A stretch of DNA of 64,000 nucleotides, taken from NCBI RefSeq assembly GCF_025699125.1, contig NZ_JAILWC010000002.1:186001-250000 (forward strand), given 5' to 3'. A model generated the notes under the pieces. It saw only the letters and a program-made list of their open reading frames with translations, was not told the origin of the DNA and did no database searches. The stretch is from Nitrosopumilus sp. GTDB taxonomy: Archaea > Thermoproteota > Nitrososphaeria > Nitrososphaerales > Nitrosopumilaceae. Made by a program: the position numbers and the translations under genes. Below are positions 25,843-33,223 of this stretch, in pieces. The first letter of the stretch is position 1. The number at the start of each line of letters is the position of its first letter.

Positions 25843-25997
25843 AATGTTGTATTCACATCCATGGAAATTTGTTTAGTTTTCACGTGTGTTTTTTCGTGGG
25901 CAAGAACTTTGGCAAAAGTATCGGAATTTCCTTCCCACTTGAAAGCACAAACTCTGCAATTGTATTTCATTGTGTAAGATTCTCTATGTGAATACAT
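25839..25997 (-). CDS. C2H2-like zinc-finger micro-protein
   Basis: A 52-residue ORF with YNCRVCAFKW followed by LAHEKTHVK: C-x2-C-x17-H-x4-H, a single C2H2-type zinc finger with basic residues around it. An alternative start is Met10 (MKYNCRVC). Such one-finger proteins are common in archaea and may bind nucleic acid. It is coupled by ATGA to the 41-residue ORF downstream. Confidence 0.6.
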   Translation of the reverse strand: MYSHRESYTMKYNCRVCAFKWEGNSDTFAKVLAHEKTHVKTKQISMDVNTTL

Positions 25998-26305
25998 GAA
26001 GGCAGACCTGCTCTGAAAATGAGAATCGTATTGAGCAGCTGTCTTATCATGGATTCACTTGTACAGTATTACACTATCTAACTATTAAGACAAGTTACAG
26101 TTGACTTTGGGCATGTTTTAGTCAACTGATTCATAGTTGATAACTACGATTATGAGTTAATTATGCTAGAGAACATATTTGCAAGAATAAAATGGAAACA
26201 AGAAAATTGCAAACATCCTATACTATACAAATCATTGTTTGTTGGTACTATAAAATTGACTAACTAGTATCAAAAATAGTTTTTTACTTTCAATGAGCAA
26301 TCAAA
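25998..26305. other. Divergent intergenic region with inverted repeat
   Basis: About 300 bp between the C2H2 ORF and the MFS gene, holding both promoters. Apart from the inverted repeat at 26098-26128 and several further TTGACT/AGTCAA-like words, I see no gene. Confidence 0.5.
26098..26128. promoter_or_regulatory. Operator-like inverted repeat
   Basis: CAGTTGACT (26098-26106) and AGTCAACTG (26120-26128) form a perfect 9-bp inverted repeat around a 13-bp spacer. It sits about 100 bp from the C2H2 ORF start and 180 bp before the MFS gene, in the position of a regulator site. The regulator is unknown. Confidence 0.4.
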
Positions 26306-27583
26306 ATGATTTCCAGAAATAAAAAGTGGATGCTTTTCATTATGCCATCTAGCATTACTGCTGAAGGTTTACACATTGCAATTCCTTTGTTTGTTTTATT
26401 TCTTGGAGGAAATGTAGCAGATGTGGGGATTGTAATTGGATTACATTACGGGTTTTCGTCATTAGGTTCTATTTTTTGGGGAAAAATTATTGACAAATAC
26501 CATGTGAAGAAAGGAATTTTGATAATTTGTTTTTCCGTAATTGCTGTAATTAGCTTGTCTATGTTTTTTGTATCTGAAATTAGTCTTGTTTTTATTTTTT
26601 CTGGGATTTTAGGATTTTTTATAATTGGAAAAAATCCTGTGACTCATATTTTGGTAATGGAATCCGTGCCAAACAATCAATGGAGTGTTCTATTTTCACG
26701 GATTTCAATTATTGCAAGTTTTGGTAGTCTTTTTGCATTTCTTGTGGGTGTACTATGGGATTCGTTTTTTGATCTTAAGCCATACTTTGTTTTTTGTGCA
26801 TTGTCTAGCACCACTGCGGTAATACTAAGCATGACAGTAGAGAAAAAGAGCTTTATTGAAAGAGAGACACTTGTACATTCAATTTATGGTCTAAAGCATA
26901 TTTTCAATTATAACAGATATCACTTTCACGTTGTATATCAAAAAGTTCCAAAAATTCATGATTTCAAACACATAATTTCAATTTTCAAAGGTAAAGTTTC
27001 ACATGAGATTGGAATTTTATTTTTTGCAAATTTTTTATTTTATTTTGGTAGTAACATCTACTTTACAGCATTTATTCCATTCTTAAAAAAATACGATTTC
27101 ACTGATTCCCAAGTTTTTCTAGTGTATATGATTCAAACCATTACATTACTGGTAATATTTTTTTTAGTTCCTAAACTAATTTCAAAAATTTCTGAAGAGC
27201 GTGCAACGCAATTAGCATATATTCCACGAATGCTGGGAATTTTAATTGCTGCCGTTATTTTCCCTCAAATGATTGGTATAGAATCGTTTGTGACTGCAGT
27301 AATATCTTCATGTTTAATGGTTGCATCATTTTCAATATACAGTACTGCAAATTCACTTATTTTGTTCAAAACCATTCCGAGAGGATTTGAAGGAACATAC
27401 TTGGGTGTGAATAGCTTTATGATCGGGTTAGGAATATTGTTAGGTTCTTTGACTGCCGGGTTTATTTCAAATGTATTAAGTTACTCGATATCCTTTGGCA
27501 TTGCAGCAGTTTTGATACTGTTATCTCTTCTAATGTTTAGATTTTATTTAAAAAACATATTGTCACAAAAAGATATTGTATAA
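26306..27583 (+). CDS. Major facilitator superfamily transporter
   Basis: 425 residues with about 12 hydrophobic segments in two halves, divided by a basic cytoplasmic loop (about 180-235, YGLKHIFNYNRYHFHVVYQ). The first half carries the MFS loop GSIFWGKIIDKYHVKKG between TM2 and TM3. The substrate cannot be told. The start at 26306 gives a short polar N-terminus (MISRNKKW). Confidence 0.85.
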   Translation: MISRNKKWMLFIMPSSITAEGLHIAIPLFVLFLGGNVADVGIVIGLHYGFSSLGSIFWGKIIDKYHVKKGILIICFSVIAVISLSMFFVSEISLVFIFSGILGFFIIGKNPVTHILVMESVPNNQWSVLFSRISIIASFGSLFAFLVGVLWDSFFDLKPYFVFCALSSTTAVILSMTVEKKSFIERETLVHSIYGLKHIFNYNRYHFHVVYQKVPKIHDFKHIISIFKGKVSHEIGILFFANFLFYFGSNIYFTAFIPFLKKYDFTDSQVFLVYMIQTITLLVIFFLVPKLISKISEERATQLAYIPRMLGILIAAVIFPQMIGIESFVTAVISSCLMVASFSIYSTANSLILFKTIPRGFEGTYLGVNSFMIGLGILLGSLTAGFISNVLSYSISFGIAAVLILLSLLMFRFYLKNILSQKDIV

Positions 27584-27735
27584 ATTAAGATGTGATGTTG
27601 GATTAATTTATGGTTTAGAATTTCTGTCTACATACAGTCTCATCCTCAGATGGCATAGCCCATGGATTCATTTTAACTTCATATGTCCTTATTATGATGT
27701 AAATCTAAAAATTGTTCAAGCATCTAAAAATTATT

Positions 27736-28260
27736 TTAATTGGAGAACATTAACGAAACAGAATTTTCAGTAATTGTAACATCTGCTTCTTTTTCTAATG
27801 TTGACTGAACTATTGCCTCTAAGAATGCTTTTAGAAAAATTGAGCCCTTCTTTCCAAAACTATGATGTATGCTTACTGCATTGTTACTTTCATCTCTTTG
27901 CATATCACACATTCCATAACCACAATGCTCAAAGTATATCTTGATAAATTCCGATACGGAGTCTGGCGTAAGTTTTTTCCATTTGAATAAAATGAAGTCA
28001 CGTGGTTCCTTTGTGCCAATCGATTTTGCCAAATTTATGATATTTTTTTCATCAAGCGAATCAAGTATTTCTTTGAATGCACCTTTGCTCATCTCAACCA
28101 TGCCAAATTTTTGCATGAATTGTTCCAGTTCCACATGGTCTCCAAAGATTTGATTTGCAAGTGTGTTAAGACTGATTCTTTTCTCTTCAGCTTCTTTTCT
28201 CAAACCTTTTTCATAATTCTCATCAATTCGAAATGTAATGGTTGATGTTTTTTTGGTCAA
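27736..28260 (-). CDS. Ribbon-helix-helix protein with C-terminal domain
   Basis: 174 residues. An N-terminal ribbon-helix-helix DNA-binding segment (STITFRIDENYEKGLRKEAE, then EKRISLNTLANQIFGDH) precedes a ~120-residue domain containing YFEHCGYGMCD and HHSFGKKGSIFL. Proteins with this combination recur in thaumarchaeal genomes. The C-terminal part may sense a ligand. It is divergent, by 70 bp, from the rhodanese/MBL gene, which it could regulate. Confidence 0.7.
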   Translation of the reverse strand: MTKKTSTITFRIDENYEKGLRKEAEEKRISLNTLANQIFGDHVELEQFMQKFGMVEMSKGAFKEILDSLDEKNIINLAKSIGTKEPRDFILFKWKKLTPDSVSEFIKIYFEHCGYGMCDMQRDESNNAVSIHHSFGKKGSIFLKAFLEAIVQSTLEKEADVTITENSVSLMFSN

Positions 28261-28286
28261 ATCTCTTTGTAATTGCAGTTGATTGC

Positions 28287-28294
28287 AGTATAAA
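28287..28294 (+). promoter_or_regulatory. TATA box deciding the start of the rhodanese/MBL gene
   Basis: The sequence gtataaac here places the expected transcription start about 25 bp further on, near 28313-28320. This excludes the in-frame ATG at 28283 and supports translation from 28331, leaving a short leader. Confidence 0.5.
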
Positions 28295-28330
28295 CTTCTT
28301 CGTTATATCTCACAAAGGGCAACAATACTC

Positions 28331-29734
28331 ATGAATCAAAATAATGAAAATATAGGAATATCTGCGGATCAACTAAACAAGGATTTGACCCAACAAGTTC
28401 CATTGCTCTTGTTTGATCTTCGACTGAAAGAGGATTTTGAGCAATCTCATGTGGAAGGATCTGTTCATGCAGTATGTAACGCCCAAGCAAAAGAAAAGAT
28501 CATGGCAAAAATTCCAAAAAATACCAAAATTGTGCTGATTTCAGAGCCTGAAGAATATGCTCGAGAGACTGCATCTATGATGAAGGCATTTGGATTGGAT
28601 GCTCATTATCTTGAAGGGGGATTTTCTGCATGGACTGGAAAAATAGCCTCAGGTCAGACTGGAAAAACAATAACACCTGATGAACTTGCTCAAAAATTAG
28701 GCTCGGTGTTTCTTCTAGATGTTAGAAACAATGAAGAGTTTACAGAATTTCAAATTCCTGGAAGTGTAAACATTCCATTAGGAGAACTTTTTGATGCAAA
28801 CATAATCTCCAAAATTCCAAAAGACAAACAAATTGTAACCATTTGTCCACATGGAAATCGTGCTATGATTGCAAGTTTTGCTCTGGCAAGAGCAGGAATT
28901 GATTCTCAAACACTTGTAGGTGGATTAGCAGGATGGAACCAAGTTCTCAAAGATGTAACTATTGTAAATGAACCAACAAAAATTATCCAAATTCAAAAAA
29001 TTGGAAAAGGCTGTCTATCATACATTATAGAATCTGATAGAGAGGTTGTTGTAATTGATCCATTGTATCCTTTTGAAAAATACATTGATATTTCCAAGCA
29101 GGAAGGATTTCAAATTACCAAAGTTTTTGATACTCACCAACACGCAGATCATGTTTCTGCTGCAAGAGATCTTGCCAAAGTGACTGGTGCAGAATTATAT
29201 CTTTCAAAATATGAGGGATATGACTTTGATGCAAACTTTGTTGGAGATGCAGATGAAATATCATTTGGTAAAACAAAACTCAGGGTAATTCACACTCCAG
29301 GTCACACACCTGGGAGTCTAAGCTATGTAATTGATGAAAAATATGTCTTTACTGGGGATATCTTATTTGTAGAGTCAATTGGAAGACCTGATTTAAGAGA
29401 TAATGCAGAAGAATTCACAGAAGATCTTTACAATACATTACATAACAAACTACTCAAGCTTTCAGATGACACTATAGTATTTCCAACCCATCATGGAGAA
29501 GATGTAGAATCTAAAGGAAATGCTTTTTACTCCACCATACAACGAGCGAAGAAACTCCCATGGCTGGATATCTCAAAACAAGAGTTTATCAAAAAAGTAG
29601 TTGCAACTACTCGTCCACGACCAATGAATTATAGAAAAATAATTTCAGTCAACAAAGGAGAGTTAGAACTGGTGCATTCAGAGATTCCTGATTTGGAGAT
29701 TGGTCCAAATAGGTGTGCAGTAGATGCCAGTTGA
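28331..29734 (+). CDS. Double-rhodanese plus metallo-beta-lactamase sulfur protein
   Basis: 467 residues from the ATG at 28331. The first rhodanese domain (about 5-105) has Ser in the active-loop position (VLISEPEEY), so it is probably inactive. The second (about 115-215) keeps the catalytic Cys in TICPHGNRA. A C-terminal metallo-beta-lactamase domain (about 225-440) follows with THQHADH and HTPGHTPGS and FTGDILF, matching persulfide-dioxygenase (ETHE1)-like proteins. The domain order is rhodanese first. The next gene, a TauE-type exporter, overlaps its end by 11 bp, so the two act together, likely in sulfane sulfur oxidation and sulfite export. Confidence 0.85.
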   Translation: MNQNNENIGISADQLNKDLTQQVPLLLFDLRLKEDFEQSHVEGSVHAVCNAQAKEKIMAKIPKNTKIVLISEPEEYARETASMMKAFGLDAHYLEGGFSAWTGKIASGQTGKTITPDELAQKLGSVFLLDVRNNEEFTEFQIPGSVNIPLGELFDANIISKIPKDKQIVTICPHGNRAMIASFALARAGIDSQTLVGGLAGWNQVLKDVTIVNEPTKIIQIQKIGKGCLSYIIESDREVVVIDPLYPFEKYIDISKQEGFQITKVFDTHQHADHVSAARDLAKVTGAELYLSKYEGYDFDANFVGDADEISFGKTKLRVIHTPGHTPGSLSYVIDEKYVFTGDILFVESIGRPDLRDNAEEFTEDLYNTLHNKLLKLSDDTIVFPTHHGEDVESKGNAFYSTIQRAKKLPWLDISKQEFIKKVVATTRPRPMNYRKIISVNKGELELVHSEIPDLEIGPNRCAVDAS

Positions 29735-30515
29735 GATTTTCTTAGATCCTCTAACTCTATTTCTTTCAATTATTTCAGGAATAGTAGTTGGATTTAGCTT
29801 AGGATTGATAGGAGGAGGAGGCTCTGTTCTTGCAGTACCATTGCTGATGTATGTTGTAGGCGTAAAAGACATTCATGTAGCTATTGGTACATCTGCTCTT
29901 GCAATAGGAATTATAGCTTTGATCCATCTATTCTCCCATAGAAAAAATAGGAATTTGGAAATCAAAAAAGGCATAAAGTTTGCTTTTCCTGGAATTGTAG
30001 GAACTCTAATTGGTTCACAACTTGGTTTGTGGACTTCTTCAGAATATTTGTTAATTATGTTTGCAGCATTTATGGCAGCAATTGGAGTTATGATGATGAA
30101 AAAGAAAATTACTAAAATTGAGACAACCGGTGGACATTCAGTATTATTTTTAGTAAAGAAAAATCTACCATTATCTGGTTTCTCAGTAGGAATGCTTTCA
30201 GGGTATTTTGGTATCGGTGGTGGTTTTTTAATTGTTCCAACAATGATGTATTCAGGGGGCTTAAACATCATGCAATCAATTGCAACATCATTGGTTTCAG
30301 TTAGCTCTTTTGGACTAGTTACTGCTGGAAGATATTTTGTTTCAGGTAATGTAGATGTTATAATTGCAATGTTGGTTATCGTGGGCGGAGTATTAGGAGG
30401 TTATTTTGGCATAAAAAGCTCAGAAAAAATACCAAAAGAAAACCTCGTAAAAATATTTTCTATTTTGTTATTTGGTGTTGCATCATACATACTGATAAGA
30501 ACAGTTATTCTTTGA
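29724..30515 (+). CDS. TauE/SafE-family sulfite exporter-like permease
   Basis: 263 residues with about eight hydrophobic segments and the two family repeats GLIGGGGSVLAVPLLMYVVG and GYFGIGGGFLIVPTMMYSGG. The family exports sulfite or organosulfonates. Its start overlaps the rhodanese/MBL stop, which makes sulfite the likely substrate; this is inference. Confidence 0.85.
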   Translation: MPVEIFLDPLTLFLSIISGIVVGFSLGLIGGGGSVLAVPLLMYVVGVKDIHVAIGTSALAIGIIALIHLFSHRKNRNLEIKKGIKFAFPGIVGTLIGSQLGLWTSSEYLLIMFAAFMAAIGVMMMKKKITKIETTGGHSVLFLVKKNLPLSGFSVGMLSGYFGIGGGFLIVPTMMYSGGLNIMQSIATSLVSVSSFGLVTAGRYFVSGNVDVIIAMLVIVGGVLGGYFGIKSSEKIPKENLVKIFSILLFGVASYILIRTVIL

Positions 30516-30574
30516 TTGCAAATGATTGCACCATAAACATATTCCATATATCTAAAATTCACTATATTATACGC

Positions 30575-30784
30575 ATGAAACAAAAATCAACCATTGCGTT
30601 CTTTTTAGGCGCTATACTTGTATTGACTATCTCAAGTGCTCAAGTTGCATTTGCTGATTCTGATAACGATGATGATGACAAGTATGAAAACGATTATGAT
30701 GATGACTATGATCGTGAAAATGAAAGAGAACACGAATCAGAACGAGATGATTATGACAAGTATGAAAACGAAAGGAGAAGCTAA
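30575..30784 (+). CDS. Exported, highly acidic small protein
   Basis: 69 residues from the ATG at 30575, chosen because a signal peptide (MKQKSTIAFFLGAILVLTIS) begins there and a TATA-like catatat lies about 30 bp ahead. The mature part is almost all Asp, Glu, Tyr, Arg, Lys and Asn (DDDDKYENDYDDDYDREN). It looks disordered and could bind cations such as Ca. An in-frame longer version would start at 30512 but would put the signal peptide in the middle. Confidence 0.55.
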   Translation: MKQKSTIAFFLGAILVLTISSAQVAFADSDNDDDDKYENDYDDDYDRENEREHESERDDYDKYENERRS

Positions 30785-30974
30785 ACTCCTAAAAATCTAG
30801 CAATTGTTCATTTTTTTCAAATTTCATGCAGAATTATGTCTCATTTTATCCCAAAATGGTGGCTCCCCCGTGGATCTATTTAATTCACAGAACATCAGGC
30901 TCAAAATTATCGGAATTATTTTCAATCATAGCTAAATCTAATATAGTATAATGATATGAATGTCATATTATACT

Positions 30975-31352
30975 ATGGATATTATAAACTACAAAGTACT
31001 GATAGCAGATGATTCAGCATTTATGAGAACATTACTATCAAAAATTTTTCAACATACAGCAGGAGTAGGAGAAATTTTTCAAGTAAACAATGGTGAAGAG
31101 GCTCTACAAGCATACAAGGTGCAAAAACCAGATCTGGTGACAATGGATATAGACATGCCAGAGATGGATGGAATTGAGGCTGCAAAACTGATTAAACAAT
31201 ATGATTCAAAAGCAAAGATAGTGATAGTTTCATCATCAGATAAGAAGAATACAAGAGATGAAGCAGAAAAAATAGGAGTTTTTGGGTACATAAGAAAACC
31301 ATTTGATCGCTTAGAGATAAAGAGAATAATTGAGAATTTATCAAAAGAATAA
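30975..31352 (+). CDS. Stand-alone receiver domain protein (CheY-like)
   Basis: 125 residues from the ATG at 30975 (MDIINYKVLIADDSAFMR). Complete receiver set: ADD, phospho-Asp in VTMDIDMPEMDG, Ser in VIVSSSD and Lys in RKPFD. No output domain. Met at 30960 adds only five residues upstream and is less likely. It is followed, 300 bp on, by another receiver in the opposite direction. Confidence 0.88.
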   Translation: MDIINYKVLIADDSAFMRTLLSKIFQHTAGVGEIFQVNNGEEALQAYKVQKPDLVTMDIDMPEMDGIEAAKLIKQYDSKAKIVIVSSSDKKNTRDEAEKIGVFGYIRKPFDRLEIKRIIENLSKE

Positions 31353-31431
31353 AACTCACCGAATTTTAGTACGTTAGAAATGATTACACATGATTATCTA
31401 ATCTTTGAATATATTTTCAATACATTGTAAA

Positions 31432-31575
31432 ATGAAAATTATGATAATTAATAATTCACTAGTAATGAACCCATCAGACAATAAAGGAGATTTTGAGGCA
31501 TTCAGAAGAATGTTTCATCATAAAATTACTAAATATTCTATTAGATCGAAGAAACACATTTTGAGTCGTAATTGA
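31432..31575 (+). CDS. Possible basic micro-ORF
   Basis: A 47-residue ORF (MKIMIINNSLVMNPSDNKGD and onward), ending in a basic tail with FEAFRRMFHHKITKYSIRSK. It has no recognisable domain or coupling. It is the only candidate in the 300-bp gap between two receiver genes. Confidence 0.25.
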   Translation: MKIMIINNSLVMNPSDNKGDFEAFRRMFHHKITKYSIRSKKHILSRN

Positions 31576-31654
31576 AAATAGAAACAATTCTAAAATTCTC
31601 ATATTTATTGAAAAAATTTTAATTTTTTTGGCATGAAGACAGCATTACAAAAAA

Positions 31655-32020
31655 TTATGCTATGCTAAGCGATCGTAAAACTTGATCCAGTTTGATCAGC
31701 GAACAAGGTTTTTCCATTATTTTAGAGACATTAAACGGTTTAATTTTTTGCCTATTTCTTTCAGTATAATGTCCAGTCAATATGATGACTTTGGCATCAG
31801 GGTTAATTTTTTTAATGTTTTCGAGGCCATAAATTCCATCATAGTTAGGCATCGATAGATCCAGTAAAACTACATCTGGGCGGTATTCTTCATACAACTG
31901 AACTGCTTCTAATCCATTATGACCGCATCCTAAAATATTGAATCCCTTCATTTGAAGAAAGTCAGTAAGTGAATCAAGTAAATCATCATTGTCATCTACT
32001 ACTACAACAGAGTTATTCAT
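31655..32020 (-). CDS. Stand-alone receiver domain protein (CheY-like)
   Basis: 121 residues: DDND pocket at the N-terminus (VVVVDDNDDLL), phospho-Asp in VLLDLSMPNYDG, Thr in VIILTGHY and Lys in EKPCS. It is divergent from the His-less DHp-like protein at 32130, 109 bp away. Both look like parts of a signalling module without a kinase. Confidence 0.88.
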   Translation of the reverse strand: MNNSVVVVDDNDDLLDSLTDFLQMKGFNILGCGHNGLEAVQLYEEYRPDVVLLDLSMPNYDGIYGLENIKKINPDAKVIILTGHYTERNRQKIKPFNVSKIMEKPCSLIKLDQVLRSLSIA

Positions 32021-32129
32021 TATGATTGAAAGGAATCAAAATTTCATATAGGTATGAGTATGTATTTTTTAAGACACATTTTTGGCAAATGAGATAATAT
32101 AAGTATCAGATTAACAATTATTATAAGAA

Positions 32130-32327
32130 ATGGAAGACGAGATAGATTTCGAGAAATGTGCAGATCCATTGATGATTATACTAAATTCATTAGAATTGAT
32201 TAAACTCCAATATAATGGGGTGATGGATGATGGAATCAAGGCTTATCTTAATCGCATAGAGAAATCTGCACAAAAAATTGAACGTTTACTGCAAGAATTA
32301 AAAACAAAACACAAAATTTACAATTAA
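32130..32327 (+). CDS. DHp-like dimerisation helix protein without phospho-His
   Basis: 65 residues forming two amphipathic helices, resembling the dimerisation/phospho-transfer domain of histidine kinases. PLMIILNSLELIKLQ and YLNRIEKSAQKIERLLQEL align with the H-box and second helix of such kinases (compare HDLRNPLSVMKMSVDLI in the kinase at 19066). The His position is lost (KCADPL). No ATPase domain. It may dock a receiver, possibly the one at 31655. Confidence 0.55.
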   Translation: MEDEIDFEKCADPLMIILNSLELIKLQYNGVMDDGIKAYLNRIEKSAQKIERLLQELKTKHKIYN

Positions 32328-32527
32328 AAAAGTACAAAAATTTTCTAAAATTAATCTAAAATATTGAGAATTCAAAATGAGTCTAAAGAAACTCATACTT
32401 TTCTGGGTCAAATTAGAGACACCATTTAGATGAAATATTGAAAGACAGGGTGTATTGCAATTATAATCCAGGTAACAACTCCCTCAAAACTATGATGACT
32501 TTTATTTGGTAATGAGATAATCTTTTC

Positions 32528-32998
32528 ATGGAAACTAATATTGGAATTTCCTCTGATAATGCAAAAAACATCGTTGATATTTTGAACAGACTTTTAGCCG
32601 ATGAGTACGTGTTGTATACCAAAACAAGAAACTATCATTGGAACGTCGTAGGAATACAATTCAATGATCTTCACAAGTTCTTTGAATCGCAATACGGCGA
32701 ACTAGATGGAATTATTGACGAAGTTGCTGAGAGAGGTAGGTCTTTGGGTGGAAAGACAAAAGCAACTCTTTCTGAGTTTATTGGGAATAGTAGAATCAAG
32801 GAACAACCAGACACATTTCCAGAAGCACAAACAATGCTGAGAAATCTTCTAGTTGATCATGAATCAGTCATTCAAACATTAAGAAAAGATCTTGAGACAT
32901 GTACAAAATTGGGAGATGCAGGAACTTCTGATTTTCTCACAGGGCTTATGGAACAACATGAAAAGATGGCTTGGATGTTAAGATCATTCCTTGAATAA
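32528..32998 (+). CDS. dps: Dps-family ferritin-like protein
   Basis: 156 residues of a four-helix bundle. Intersubunit ferroxidase-type ligands are seen in NYHWNVVGIQFNDLHKFFES and YGELDGIIDEVAER, the core Dps signature. The family stores iron and protects DNA from peroxide. Length is normal. It stands about 200 bp upstream of the FTR1-type iron locus but reads towards it. Confidence 0.9.
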   Translation: METNIGISSDNAKNIVDILNRLLADEYVLYTKTRNYHWNVVGIQFNDLHKFFESQYGELDGIIDEVAERGRSLGGKTKATLSEFIGNSRIKEQPDTFPEAQTMLRNLLVDHESVIQTLRKDLETCTKLGDAGTSDFLTGLMEQHEKMAWMLRSFLE

Positions 32999-33223
32999 TC
33001 TTTTTTTATTTTTTCAACCATCAGCAAAATAGCATAATTACACACTACATCACATGGCATTTCTGGTATGTATGTAACATCAATGTTTTATGATTTGAAC
33101 ATAAGTATTCCACCGGGATTAATTAAATTTGGTTTTCATTTTGGAATAATGAAATACAGAACAAAATAGTTTTAAAAACAGCTTCTGAATGCACTTATTT
33201 CAATAAAAAAATAGAAAAAAGAG

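Noticed and set aside
25604-25876. 90-codon ORF over tRNA-Val
   Set aside because: It starts inside the tRNA and runs into low-complexity translation; the small minus-strand ORFs fit better.
27584-27735. 18-codon minus-strand ORF MNPWAMPSEDETVCRQKF
   Set aside because: Too short, no coupling and no ligand pattern.
28283-28330. Upstream ATG of the rhodanese/MBL gene
   Set aside because: It lies before the likely TATA box and transcription start.
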